DNA of 64,000 nucleotides from Bauldia sp. (GTDB lineage Bacteria > Pseudomonadota > Alphaproteobacteria > Rhizobiales > Kaistiaceae), in contig JAHCJY010000002.1 in assembly GCA_026126065.1 (NCBI GenBank), positions 372,001 through 436,000 on the forward strand. Direction: 5' to 3'. Below the pieces are notes generated by a model, which was not told the origin of the DNA, ran no database searches, and was given only the letters and a program-made list of their open reading frames with translations. Shown one piece after another: positions 42,499 to 54,425 of this stretch (the stretch's first letter is position 1; every line of letters starts with the position of its first letter). Made by a program: the position numbers and the translations under genes.

Positions 42499-45063
42499 TT
42501 GACCGGACGCAATGACGGCCCGGCCGTCCCGAAACCCGACCATGGCGACGCCCGCGAGCCGCCGCGCACCGGCAGCCTCGCGATGCGCGCGCTCGGCCGG
42601 AAGGACGGTGACTATCTCGCCGGCCTGAACCCCGAGCAGCGCCTCGCGGTCGAGACGACCGAAGGGCCGGTCCTGGTCCTCGCCGGCGCCGGCACCGGCA
42701 AGACGCGGGTGCTGACCACGCGCATCGCCCACCTCCTCGCCACGCAGCGCGCCCGCCCGTGGGAGATCCTCGCGGTCACCTTCACCAACAAGGCCGCGCG
42801 CGAGATGAAGGAGCGCATCGGCAAGCTCATCGGCGGCGCGGTCGAGGGCATGCAGTGGCTCGGCACGTTCCATTCGATCGGCGTCAAGATCATCCGCCGC
42901 CATGCGGAGCTCGTCGGGCTGAAGCCGAGCTTCACCATCCTCGACACCGACGACCAGATCCGCCTGATGAAGCAGCTCATCCAGGCCGCGAACATCGACG
43001 AGAAGCGCTGGCCGGCCCGCGCGCTCGCCACGATGATCGACAACTGGAAGAACCGCGGCTGGACGCCGAAGGACCTGCCGCCGGGCGAAGGCGCTGGCTA
43101 CGCCAATGGCCGCGGCGCGGAGCTTTACGCCGCCTACCAGGCACGGCTGAAGACCCTCAACGCCGTCGATTTCGGCGACCTTCTCCTCGAATGCATCAGA
43201 CTGTTCCGCGAGCAGCCGGATATCCTCCGCGATTATCAGCGCCGCTTCCGCTACATGCTGGTCGACGAGTACCAGGACACCAATGTCTGCCAGTATCTCT
43301 GGCTGAGGCTTCTGGCGCAGCGGCCGACCGAAAAGGCACTGCCCTCCCACCCGTCCCGCGACGGCGACGAGGATGAGACCCCGGCCTCGCGAGGCCCCGC
43401 GGACGCCGAACGACCCGTCGCCAACATCTGCTGCGTCGGCGACGACGACCAGTCGATCTACGGCTGGCGCGGCGCCGAGGTCGACAACATCCTCCGCTTC
43501 GAGAAGGATTTCCCGGGCGCCGTCGTCATCCGGCTGGAGCGCAACTACCGCTCGACGAGCCCGATCCTGTCGGCGGCCGCGCACCTCATCGCCCACAACG
43601 AAAGCCGCCTCGGCAAGACGCTCTTCACCGACGCCCGCGACCCCGATGCCCCGCGCGTAAAACTCGCTTCGGCGTGGGATTCCGAGGAGGAAGCCCGCGC
43701 GATCGGCGAGGAGATCGAGCAGCTGCAGCGGAAGGGCCACAAGCTCAACGACGTGGCGATCCTCGTGCGCGCCTCGTTCCAGATGCGGTCGTTCGAGGAG
43801 CGCTTCAACACGCTCGGCCTCGACTACCGCATCATCGGCGGCCCGCGCTTCTACGAGCGGCAGGAGATCCGCGACGCGATCGCCTATCTCCGCGCGGTCT
43901 CGCAACCCGCGGACGACCTCGCCTTCGAGCGCATCGTCAACGTCCCGCGACGCGGCATCGGCGATACCACCGTGCGCCTCCTCTACGACTATGGCCGGAA
44001 GCGCGGCGTGCCGCTGATGCAGGCAGCCGCCGAACTCGTCGAGACCGAGGAGATCAACGGCCGCACCCGCACCGCGCTCCGCGAGCTGCTGGCGATGTTC
44101 GCGCGGTGGCGCGGCCAGCTCGACCACCTGCCGCACACCGAGCTCACCGAGCTGATCCTGGAGGAGTCCGGCTACACCGAGATGTGGCAGGCGGACCGCT
44201 CGGCCGACGCCACCGGCCGGCTCGAGAACCTCAAGGAACTCGTCCGCTCGATGGAGGATTTCGAGACCATGGCGGGCTTCCTCGAACACATCTCGCTGGT
44301 GATGGATACCGAGCGCGAGGGGGCCGAGGACCGCGTCTCGATCATGACGCTCCACGCCGCGAAGGGCCTCGAATTCGAGACCGTCTTCCTGCCCGGCTGG
44401 GAGGAAGGCCTCTTCCCGAGCCAGCGTTCCCTCGACGAAGGCGGGCGAGCCTCGCTGGAGGAAGAACGCCGCCTCGCCTATGTCGGCATCACGCGGGCAA
44501 AACGCCGGGCGATGATCTGGTTCGCCTCGAACCGCCGGACCCACGGCCTGTGGCAGTCCGCGGTTCCCTCGCGCTTCATCGAGGAACTGCCCGCCGACGA
44601 GATCGAAGTAGTCGAGGCCGGCCCGGCCTATGGCGGCTACGGCGTCCGCGGCATGGGCAATGGCGGCTACGGCGCCTCGCGCTTCGACAAGGCCGAGCCC
44701 TTCACCAACACTTACGAGACCCCTGGCTGGCAGCGCGCCCAGCGCAACCGCGCGGCGTCACCCCAGGCGGACCTCTTCGGCGCCAATGGCGGCCCCGGCC
44801 GCGGCGACCGCCCCACCTACGCCCGCAGCAACAGCGCCTCCCCCCGCAGCTACAACCGCCCCGGCGGCCCGATCGAGATCGACGGCGAACTGGTAGCGAA
44901 GAGCGTCACGTCGAGCTCCGAATACGCCGTCGGCCAGCGCGTCTTCCACCAGAAGTTCGGCTACGGCGAGATCGCCGACATCGAGGGCAACAAGCTCACG
45001 ATCGACTTCGACAAGGCCGGGCGGAAGCGGGTGATCGACAGCTTCGTCGAGCGGAACGGGTAA
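42499..45063 (+). CDS. uvrD: UvrD/PcrA-type ATP-dependent DNA helicase
   Basis: This is a superfamily 1A 3'-5' helicase for nucleotide-excision and mismatch repair. It has about 854 residues. Motif I is LAGAGTGKTRVL, Ia is TFTNKAAREMKERI, II is LVDEYQDTN, III is VGDDDQSIYGWRGA, IV is LERNYRST, V is MTLHAAKGLEFETVFLPG and VI is AYVGITRAKRR. A Gly/Asn-rich linker and the C-terminal GQRVFHQKFGYGEIADIEG Tudor-like domain are present, as in alphaproteobacterial UvrD. The start is uncertain: TTG 42499 gives the usual disordered N-terminus, while ATG 42583 is an alternative. Confidence 0.93.
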   Translation: MTGRNDGPAVPKPDHGDAREPPRTGSLAMRALGRKDGDYLAGLNPEQRLAVETTEGPVLVLAGAGTGKTRVLTTRIAHLLATQRARPWEILAVTFTNKAAREMKERIGKLIGGAVEGMQWLGTFHSIGVKIIRRHAELVGLKPSFTILDTDDQIRLMKQLIQAANIDEKRWPARALATMIDNWKNRGWTPKDLPPGEGAGYANGRGAELYAAYQARLKTLNAVDFGDLLLECIRLFREQPDILRDYQRRFRYMLVDEYQDTNVCQYLWLRLLAQRPTEKALPSHPSRDGDEDETPASRGPADAERPVANICCVGDDDQSIYGWRGAEVDNILRFEKDFPGAVVIRLERNYRSTSPILSAAAHLIAHNESRLGKTLFTDARDPDAPRVKLASAWDSEEEARAIGEEIEQLQRKGHKLNDVAILVRASFQMRSFEERFNTLGLDYRIIGGPRFYERQEIRDAIAYLRAVSQPADDLAFERIVNVPRRGIGDTTVRLLYDYGRKRGVPLMQAAAELVETEEINGRTRTALRELLAMFARWRGQLDHLPHTELTELILEESGYTEMWQADRSADATGRLENLKELVRSMEDFETMAGFLEHISLVMDTEREGAEDRVSIMTLHAAKGLEFETVFLPGWEEGLFPSQRSLDEGGRASLEEERRLAYVGITRAKRRAMIWFASNRRTHGLWQSAVPSRFIEELPADEIEVVEAGPAYGGYGVRGMGNGGYGASRFDKAEPFTNTYETPGWQRAQRNRAASPQADLFGANGGPGRGDRPTYARSNSASPRSYNRPGGPIEIDGELVAKSVTSSSEYAVGQRVFHQKFGYGEIADIEGNKLTIDFDKAGRKRVIDSFVERNG

Positions 45064-45064
45064 G

Positions 45065-45856
45065 ATGACTGACAGCGTTCTTCCGCGAATTGATGCGAAC
45101 TCGTTCGTTTGCCCCCACTGCAACGCGATAGCCCATCAAGATTGGTTTAGCGTATATTTTCGTCAATTGAACGACAATCGAACGCCGTATTTCATAGGTG
45201 AATCTAATATTACTCTAGCTCAGCAAGACGGAAAGCTTTCTCCCGATGTTATAGCCGCATGGCGGGCCGAATATCAAAGACAAGAAAGCAAAACAGTGTT
45301 CGATGATGGTACGAAGGAAGACGAATGGACGCGCCAGCGGCTTGGCAATGTAAATTTGAGCAGGTGCTTTAGCTGCAAGCGATTCTCTATTTGGCTCCAC
45401 AAGCGCTTGCTTTGGCCGACTCCGAAGGCAAACTTCATACCAAATCCAGATCTACCTGAAGAAGTCATATCGGACTACAAAGAAGCCGCCGCAATTGTCG
45501 AGCAGTCTCCGCGAGGGGCCGCGGCGCTCCTACGACTGGCATTGCAGAAACTTCTTCGACACCTAGGCAAAGCAGGCGACAACCTTAACAAAGACATTGC
45601 CGATCTGGTCTCCGCCGGCCTCGACGTCCGGATACAACAAGCATTAGATGTTGTGAGGGTTGTTGGGAATAATGCCGTACATCCAGGACAACTCGATTTA
45701 CGCGATCACCCGGAAACTGCATATAGATTATTTGGGATAGTCAACCTTATCGCGGACGCTTTGATAACGCAGCCAAGAAATATCGAGAGTATGTTTGACG
45801 CACTGCCGGACTCGTCTCGTGCGCAGATTGCCGCCCGTGACCGCAAGAAGAACTGA
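45065..45856 (+). CDS. DUF4145 protein, AT-rich and probably acquired
   Basis: This is a 263-residue protein that starts one base after the uvrD stop. It has an N-terminal Zn-binding-like pair CPHCNA and CFSCKR, then the DUF4145 helical domain, PRGAAALLRLALQKLLRHLGKAGDNLNKDIADL and VVGNNAVHPGQLDL. DUF4145 occurs alone or with restriction-modification and other defence genes; its role is unproven. The base composition differs clearly from both neighbours (many AAT, ATA and TTT codons), which suggests recent horizontal gain. Confidence 0.82.
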   Translation: MTDSVLPRIDANSFVCPHCNAIAHQDWFSVYFRQLNDNRTPYFIGESNITLAQQDGKLSPDVIAAWRAEYQRQESKTVFDDGTKEDEWTRQRLGNVNLSRCFSCKRFSIWLHKRLLWPTPKANFIPNPDLPEEVISDYKEAAAIVEQSPRGAAALLRLALQKLLRHLGKAGDNLNKDIADLVSAGLDVRIQQALDVVRVVGNNAVHPGQLDLRDHPETAYRLFGIVNLIADALITQPRNIESMFDALPDSSRAQIAARDRKKN

Positions 45857-45902
45857 CAAGTCAAAGAGATTGAGATTGATCAGCTCGGCCAAGACTTCAG
45901 TG

Positions 45903-46322
45903 ATGAATGCAGGGATCTCCATAGCCGTGGACTTCATCACCATCGGCGGTACCGAAGCCGCCGTGATGAAAGGCGGCAACCACACGCTCATCGTCGACCG
46001 GCCGGAGGGCAGAGCGGGCGGCCTCGGTCTCGGCTTCAATGGCGGGCAACTTCTCGGCGCGGCCGTCGGCGGTTGCCTCTGCAACGACATCCGCTACGTC
46101 GCGCATGATCGTGGCGTCGACCTCACGGAGATCCGGATGTCCGTCACGGTCGACATGGACGGGACGCCGCTCATCGCACGCCGCGTGACGATCCGCGTCT
46201 CGGCGACCGCCGCCGACCCCGCCACCGATGTCGCGGACCTCCTCCGCCACGCCCGCTCGATCTCGATGGTCAGCAACTCCATCGCCCCGAGCGTGCCGAT
46301 CGATTTCATCGTCGAAGCATAA
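45903..46322 (+). CDS. OsmC-family protein
   Basis: This is a 139-residue OsmC/Ohr-type protein, a family of cytoplasmic thiol peroxidases acting on organic hydroperoxides. GGQLLGAAVGGCLCNDIRYVAHDRGVDLTEI contains the central Cys helix. The second Cys of the usual Ohr pair is not evident (only CLC here), so peroxidase activity is uncertain. The start at 45903 follows the family length; the upstream frame is Arg-rich and overlaps the DUF4145 gene. A hairpin terminator follows. Confidence 0.8.
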   Translation: MNAGISIAVDFITIGGTEAAVMKGGNHTLIVDRPEGRAGGLGLGFNGGQLLGAAVGGCLCNDIRYVAHDRGVDLTEIRMSVTVDMDGTPLIARRVTIRVSATAADPATDVADLLRHARSISMVSNSIAPSVPIDFIVEA

Positions 46323-46422
46323 ACTCGGGCCAGACTCCTACCCGCGTCCTGGACCGTACATCGCCGGACCCGGAACTCTCATTGCGCGGCACTCCGGGGC
46401 CGGCCCGCAGGACCTACTCGCG

Positions 46423-46480
46423 GAAAACAGGTCTCCTGCCGGCGGGGGCGAGCATGGTCGTGTCTCCCGCCGGCAAGAGG
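46423..46480. terminator. Bidirectional hairpin terminator
   Basis: TGCCGGCGGG (46437-46446) pairs perfectly with CCCGCCGGCA (46466-46475). On the minus strand it is followed by a T-run (rc of AAAA at 46424-46427). It can end the lipoprotein gene, and the plus side carries TTTCTGTTTTC for OsmC. Confidence 0.7.
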
Positions 46481-46491
46481 CTTTCTGTTTT

Positions 46492-47559
46492 CTATCCACC
46501 GGCGGGGTTGGCGGCCTGCTGCTGTTGCCGGAGAAGCTGATTCTGGCGATCGACCAGGGCCTGCTGCGAGTTGATCAGCTGAAGCTGCGCATCCAGAAGC
46601 GCCTTGCGCTGCCCGACGAGGGCCACATCGCTCCGGAGGGCGGCCAGCGGAGCAGACAGGATGGCTCGCGTCACCCGTAGCGGGATGGTCAGGCAGCCGG
46701 CGACGGGGCTCGGGCGATCCTCATCGACCTCCGTGAGGATGCCCGCGGAAAAAGTCAGGACCGATGTGTTGCGGACGCACGCCCCTCGAACCACGTCGTA
46801 TCCCGCCACCGAGGCAGGATCCGGGATCACCTCGAGCGAGCGGTGAATGGTGGTCGAATCGCGCCTGATCTCGACGGAGAGCGTCGTCAGGAGCCGGAAG
46901 CAGAAGCTGGAACTGCAGTCGGCGGGCGTTCCTGCGTCGGCGTCTGTCGGGGCGGTGGCAGGCACACCCGCCAGGGCGAGACTGGACGGATCGACTGCAA
47001 CGACGACCGTGAGGCCAGGCACGTAGAGACGGATCGCGTCGTTGAGCTGGCGAAGGCCGTAGTCGCTGAAGGGATCGATGATCACGTCGACCAGCGTAGC
47101 GTTCGCGGGCAACTGCCCGCCCGGGGCAACATCGAGCGCCGCACCGGGGCCGACGACGGGAGGAACGCCGGTGACGACCCCTATGACGATATCGACGACG
47201 TCACCGATGATGTCCGGGGTTTCATCCGTGATCGTCGCGTTCACCGAACGCAGGAGGCCGCGGTTATCGACCTCGATGTCGTAGTCGTTCCGCGAAAACG
47301 CACCGCGCGACAGGCTGACGGAGTAGCGGTAAGGCGTGTCAGCCACCGTTTCGACCGTATAGGTAAGCGAAGGAACCCTCTGCGCGTCGGTCTTCACCGT
47401 GAAGTGGAGAACGCCTCGCGGCAGGTAGTAGATCAGGCCGCTCTGGTCGACGGCAGGCCCGGCCGCGAACTCGGAAACGATGGCCGGCCGGCCGGCACAG
47501 CCGGCCAAAAGCGCCAGACCGAGAACACTCGAAACACGAACGAAACGACCGACGCTCAT
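46492..47559 (-). CDS. Predicted lipoprotein, function unknown
   Basis: This is a 355-residue lipoprotein. The signal peptide ends in the lipobox LLAGC with Cys21. The body is beta-rich (GLIYYLPRGVLHFTVKTDAQRVPSLTYTVETVADTPYRYSVSLSRGAFSRNDYDIEVDNRGLL) with a Cys pair at SSSFCFRL. The C-terminus (about residues 315-355) is a Gln-rich coiled coil (RKALLDAQLQLINSQQALVDRQNQLLRQQQQ). I recognise no family. It is divergent from the S8 protease gene with about 200 bases between them, so the two may share control. Confidence 0.75.
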   Translation of the reverse strand: MSVGRFVRVSSVLGLALLAGCAGRPAIVSEFAAGPAVDQSGLIYYLPRGVLHFTVKTDAQRVPSLTYTVETVADTPYRYSVSLSRGAFSRNDYDIEVDNRGLLRSVNATITDETPDIIGDVVDIVIGVVTGVPPVVGPGAALDVAPGGQLPANATLVDVIIDPFSDYGLRQLNDAIRLYVPGLTVVVAVDPSSLALAGVPATAPTDADAGTPADCSSSFCFRLLTTLSVEIRRDSTTIHRSLEVIPDPASVAGYDVVRGACVRNTSVLTFSAGILTEVDEDRPSPVAGCLTIPLRVTRAILSAPLAALRSDVALVGQRKALLDAQLQLINSQQALVDRQNQLLRQQQQAANPAGG

Positions 47560-47759
47560 CGCAACCCTCCATTGTTTGATGACGGAAGGTTAGGTCGCAC
47601 CACACGTAACGCCTGTGCCGTACGTCACAGCACAAGCATTGCGACCGAAGTAGCCTTGCCAACGATCGCCCGCTTGTATGGGCGCAACAGGCGGCAAGGA
47701 GGCCGGTGGCGGCAACAAGCCTATCGGAAGATGGCGTGGTGCCCGCCCCGAGAAGATCG

Positions 47760-49769
47760 ATGCGTATCAACGCAGGAATACGGGCCCTCTCGGTTGTTGC
47801 TCTATCAACGACCACTGCCGTCCTGTTCGGATGGCAAATATCCGCTCAGACGCTGCCTGGGAGTCTGCCCTGGGAGCTCACGGAGCTCGGTGGCCTCCTG
47901 ACCGACCTGAGTCTCCTTTCACCTGCAAGGGTCCTGACCGCCGACGATCTGGTCTACGTCGCTCCGGAGCCGTCCGGGCGGCACTGCGACCCCTACTGCG
48001 CGGGTCCTCGAGATCTCCCTGCACCGGATGTCCTTTTCAACGCCGTCCCCGACGTCTGGTCCGGTCCCGGCGCCTTCCTGCCCTTCGGGTTTCCGTCCTT
48101 CGGGTTTCCATTCCCTGGCGTTCCGTCCTTCGGGGGACCAGACTCCTTCCCAGCGCGTCTCAGCGACCCACTCCCGGCGACGGAACAGCCCTCGCCCGTC
48201 GCCGTCGAGGGACGTTTCATCGTCCTCTTCGAGGATGACGCCACGGAGGACGACGTCCGGGAGCTTCTGAGGCGCTATGGACTGGCGATCGTCCCCGATG
48301 AATCAATCCCCGAGGAGCGCTTCTTCGTTCTGGACCTGTCGTCCGGCCCGACGTCGACTGCGAGCCTGACGTCGGTGCTTCTTTCCGACACCGTTCGTGC
48401 TCTCAGGGAGGAGCCTATCGTCCGCAATGCGGTGCCCGACCTCGTCACTCCGTCGTCGCAGCGCGCGACGGCCGTCACCCGAAACGGCAGCATATCGGTG
48501 TGGGCCTGGGATCAGGACCAGGACGACGGGAACTGGGGCTTCAAGATGCACCGCATTCCCGCGATCTGGCGCGTTCTCGCACATCCGAGCATGGTGGCGA
48601 CGCCCTCCCCCCGGCTCGCGGTCGTCGACATCGGCTTCGAGCCGCATGCGGACCTGACCGCCGCCGACCTGGAAATCCAGACCATCGCCGGCGAGCCCGG
48701 CAACGCCGGCCACGGCAATGCAACCCTCGGAATCATTGGCGCGCGGGCGGGCGACGACCAGGGTATCGAGGGCATTCTCATCCGTCCCGTCATCGTCGGC
48801 GTGCAGACCAAGGTCTTCCAGCCCGGCCGCGATACGGCCCAGGAGGTGGGCGTCAGCATGACGTGGATGAGCGCCATCCTCAACGCGACCTACCGGATGC
48901 TCAAGGCCTATCCCGACATCCGCGTCGTCAATCTGAGCCTGCAGTACAGCTGGTGCCGGCTGTACGGCGGATCAGACGCGCGGTTGATCGAGGAGGCCGT
49001 CGCCGAAAACGGACAGCTCGCCGGCAATCTGTTTGAGGATTTCCGCGACAGCGTGCTGTTCGTATCGGCTGCCGGCAATGACAATGGCTGCCAGACTGCC
49101 GCCGAACAGCGCGCCCTCGGGCCTCTGGTTCCCGCCTCCGTCTCCAGCCCCTTCAACTGGCTCGCCATCCACGACCCCCGATGGCAGCACAGCGTGCTTG
49201 TTGTCGAAGCGCACAACCGCGCCGGGCTGCGCGCCACGACGCCCGCCGGCGACGTGATGTTCTCGAACTTTGGCGGCACGATCGCAGCCCCGGGCCAGGA
49301 CGTCATGAGCACCGGCACCGGCAACGGGTATCTCGTCACCTCCGGCACATCGGTCGCGGCCCCCTTCGTGACCGGCGTCGCGGGCGCGCTGCTGACCGTC
49401 CGACCGGACCTCACGCCCGGCCAACTCTGGCGCGCGATCGTCGAGACCGCGGCGGCTTCCACCGATCGCGGGCCGCCGCTCATCGACCCGCTCGACGCTT
49501 TCCTGAGGATCGCGCCCGGTGCTCTCGTGCTGCTGTGCGATGTGAACGGTGACGGTGTCCTGACCGACGCGGATCTTGCCGGTCCGGATCCGCGCCGAAA
49601 CGTACCGGCCACCGCGTCATCGCCGCTCGATTTCAACGGCGACGGACGCATCGCCGATCGGGATCGTCCGACGCGTCTTCTCGGTGAACTCCTGACGGAC
49701 GGGCAGGTGTTCGAACGTGCGCTGGCAGCAGCGGCACTCGCCGCGGCAACGCCGCCCGCTGCGCCGTGA
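47760..49769 (+). CDS. Secreted S8 (subtilisin-family) protease with dockerin-like calcium repeats
   Basis: This is a 669-residue secreted serine protease. A signal peptide covers residues 1-30 (MRINAGIRALSVVALSTTTAVLFGW). A Pro/Phe-rich propeptide region follows, with an inhibitor-like FIVLFEDDATEDDVRELLRRYGL. The triad is visible: Asp in RLAVVDIGFEPHAD, His in GHGNATLGIIGA and Ser in TSGTSVAAPFVTG. Asp-Ile-Gly replaces the usual DTG, and AGNDNG is the oxyanion Asn region. At the C-terminus two EF-hand-like loops, DVNGDGVLTDADL and DFNGDGRIADRD, resemble a dockerin. Start ATG 47760 begins the signal; a GTG at 47706 is a less likely alternative. Confidence 0.85.
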   Translation: MRINAGIRALSVVALSTTTAVLFGWQISAQTLPGSLPWELTELGGLLTDLSLLSPARVLTADDLVYVAPEPSGRHCDPYCAGPRDLPAPDVLFNAVPDVWSGPGAFLPFGFPSFGFPFPGVPSFGGPDSFPARLSDPLPATEQPSPVAVEGRFIVLFEDDATEDDVRELLRRYGLAIVPDESIPEERFFVLDLSSGPTSTASLTSVLLSDTVRALREEPIVRNAVPDLVTPSSQRATAVTRNGSISVWAWDQDQDDGNWGFKMHRIPAIWRVLAHPSMVATPSPRLAVVDIGFEPHADLTAADLEIQTIAGEPGNAGHGNATLGIIGARAGDDQGIEGILIRPVIVGVQTKVFQPGRDTAQEVGVSMTWMSAILNATYRMLKAYPDIRVVNLSLQYSWCRLYGGSDARLIEEAVAENGQLAGNLFEDFRDSVLFVSAAGNDNGCQTAAEQRALGPLVPASVSSPFNWLAIHDPRWQHSVLVVEAHNRAGLRATTPAGDVMFSNFGGTIAAPGQDVMSTGTGNGYLVTSGTSVAAPFVTGVAGALLTVRPDLTPGQLWRAIVETAAASTDRGPPLIDPLDAFLRIAPGALVLLCDVNGDGVLTDADLAGPDPRRNVPATASSPLDFNGDGRIADRDRPTRLLGELLTDGQVFERALAAAALAAATPPAAP

Positions 49770-49823
49770 CAGACGGGGACGGCCGCGACGATCTTCCGTC
49801 GCGGCCGGGTCCTTCTCGGGACT

Positions 49824-50726
49824 CTACCGGTCCTTGCCCTGCGAGTACTTCCGCACGGCGAGCGTCATGCCGATCGTGCCGAGGACGACGATCCAGATCA
49901 GGGTGGCGAGCACCGGGTTCTCGAGCGGCCAGGGCAGGTCGCGGGCCGGGATGAGGCCCGCGGCCATCGGGTCGACGGCCGGCACGTTGCCGAACAGTTC
50001 GCGCACGGCCTGCACCATCGCCGACACCGGGTTCCACTCCGCGAAAGTGCGGAGCCAGACCGGCATGTTGTCGGTCGGGACGAAAGCGTTCGACGCGAAG
50101 GTCAGCGGGAAGATCGCCGTGAAGCCGATCGCCTGCGCGGTCATCGGGTTCTTGACGAGCTGGCCGACATAGATGCCGAGGCAGATCATCGCAAGCGCGA
50201 TGCCGGCAAGGAGCGCGAAGCCGGCGACGGCGTTGCCGAAGCCGGCGCGCGCGCCCCAGCCGACGAGGAGGCCGCACAGCGCCATCACCGTGATGCCGAG
50301 CCCACCCTCGAACAGGGACGCGATCGCGCGGCCCCCGAGGACGGACACACGGCTGATCGGCAGTGAGCGGAAGCGGTCGATGACCCCTTCCTTCATGTCG
50401 GAAACGACGCCGACCGCGGTGGTGATCGACATGAACACCACCGATTGCACGAAGATGCCGCCGATCAGGTACGAGCGGTAGAACGCGGCGGAATCCGCCG
50501 TCACCACCTGCCCCGGCATCGCGATAGCGCTGCCGAAGACGTAGCCGAACAGAAGCACGAACATGATCGGCATGACGGTGACGTCTGCGAGACGCTCCGG
50601 CATGCGCGGGATGTGGGAGAGATTGCGCCACACGAAGACGCGTATCTCGTCGAGGGTCTTGCCGAGGCCGCTGGCCCGGCTCGGGATGAAGGTGCTTTCG
50701 CCGCTGGTTGCGGTCACGCTGCTCAT
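49824..50726 (-). CDS. DrrB-type ABC-2 permease
   Basis: This is a 300-residue ABC-2 membrane subunit with about six helices. The family marks are VMPIMFVLLFGYVFGSAI near the start, the MKEGVIDRFRSLPISR coupling segment and the SNAFVPTDNMPVWLRTFAEWNPVSAMVQAVRELF loop with PxxWL...NP. It exports a hydrophobic compound or drug together with the ATPase encoded just upstream, with which it overlaps by 4 bases. Confidence 0.92.
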   Translation of the reverse strand: MSSVTATSGESTFIPSRASGLGKTLDEIRVFVWRNLSHIPRMPERLADVTVMPIMFVLLFGYVFGSAIAMPGQVVTADSAAFYRSYLIGGIFVQSVVFMSITTAVGVVSDMKEGVIDRFRSLPISRVSVLGGRAIASLFEGGLGITVMALCGLLVGWGARAGFGNAVAGFALLAGIALAMICLGIYVGQLVKNPMTAQAIGFTAIFPLTFASNAFVPTDNMPVWLRTFAEWNPVSAMVQAVRELFGNVPAVDPMAAGLIPARDLPWPLENPVLATLIWIVVLGTIGMTLAVRKYSQGKDR

Positions 50727-51706
50727 GCTGCCAACCCTTCCTGGGCGCGGTTCTTGCCGGTCAGCTCGAAGAACACGTCGTCCATGCTCGCCTTGGCGAT
50801 GTGGATCTGGTCGAGATTCGCGCCCGCCTGGGCGAGCGCGGTGATGATCTCGGCCGTCTGGCCGAGATCGTTGAGCTGGACGACCAGCTCGTTCTGACGG
50901 AGCGCCGGCGGCGCCGCCGCGTAGCGGTCGACCGCCGACCTGGCTTTCGCCTCGGTCATGTTGTCGTCGAGATGGACGACGAGCGTCGACTTGCCTAGGC
51001 GGGCCTTCAGCTGCGCGGGCGTTCCCTCCGCGACCACCTTGCCGTGGTCGATGACGGCGATCTGCTCGGCGAACTGATCGGCTTCCTCAAGGTACTGCGT
51101 GGTGAGCATCACCGTCGTGCCGCCCTTAGTCATCGTCGAGATGATGTCCCACGTGGCGGCCCGGCCGTTCGGGTCGAGGCCCGTCGTCGGCTCGTCGAGG
51201 AAAAGGATCGGCGGAGAGACGACAAGGCTCGCCGCAAGGTCGAGCCGGCGGCGCATGCCGCCGGAGTAGGTCTTCACGGCCTTCTTGCCCGGCTCGAGGA
51301 GGTCGAACCGTTCGAGGAGTTCGTTCGCCCGCTTCTTGGCCTGCGAGCCGTTCATGCCGTAGAGCCGGCCGATCAGGAACAGGTTCTGGTAGCCGGACAG
51401 GATCTCGTCGACCGCCGCGTACTGTCCGACGAGGCCGATGCGGCGGCGCACCTCGACCGCATCGCGGACGATGTCGTATCCGGCGACGCGCGCCGTTCCG
51501 GAATCGGGCCGGAGCAGCGTCGTCAGCATCCGGACGGTCGTCGTCTTGCCGGCCCCGTTCGGACCAAGCAGGCCGAAAACGGAGCCGCGGGGAACCTTCA
51601 GGCTGATGCCATCGGCGGCGAGCGTCTCGCCAAACCTCCGGCGGAGATCAACGGCCTCGATCGCGAGATCCCCATCGCGATGCGTCCGGCCGGACATTTC
51701 GAGCAT
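50723..51706 (-). CDS. DrrA-type ABC exporter ATPase
   Basis: This is an ATPase of about 327 residues of the daunorubicin-resistance (DrrA) type, the energy unit for the adjacent permease. Walker A is GPNGAGKTTTVRML, the signature is YSGGMRRRLDLAASL, Walker B is LFLDEPTTGLD and the H-loop is TTQYLEEAD. The C-terminal DrrA extension (about residues 225-315) is present. The start is uncertain: ATG 51706 has GGAG at suitable spacing, and in-frame Mets at 51718 and 51733 are alternatives. A palindrome lies about 140 bases upstream. Confidence 0.9.
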   Translation of the reverse strand: MLEMSGRTHRDGDLAIEAVDLRRRFGETLAADGISLKVPRGSVFGLLGPNGAGKTTTVRMLTTLLRPDSGTARVAGYDIVRDAVEVRRRIGLVGQYAAVDEILSGYQNLFLIGRLYGMNGSQAKKRANELLERFDLLEPGKKAVKTYSGGMRRRLDLAASLVVSPPILFLDEPTTGLDPNGRAATWDIISTMTKGGTTVMLTTQYLEEADQFAEQIAVIDHGKVVAEGTPAQLKARLGKSTLVVHLDDNMTEAKARSAVDRYAAAPPALRQNELVVQLNDLGQTAEIITALAQAGANLDQIHIAKASMDDVFFELTGKNRAQEGLAA

Positions 51707-51733
51707 GACTTGCTCCATACCCCGCTGAAACAA

Positions 51734-54353
<2,620 letters not shown>

Positions 54354-54425
54354 CGAATGCCGGAGACGGGTGCGGGCCCGCCTCCGGCACCGTCAGGTCG
54401 CCCCTTGCGGGACGGACCGTGAAGG

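Noticed and set aside
42118..44544. Open frame of about 800 codons on the minus strand opposite uvrD
   Set aside because: Its composition is typical of antisense GC-rich frames. The plus strand encodes all UvrD helicase motifs.
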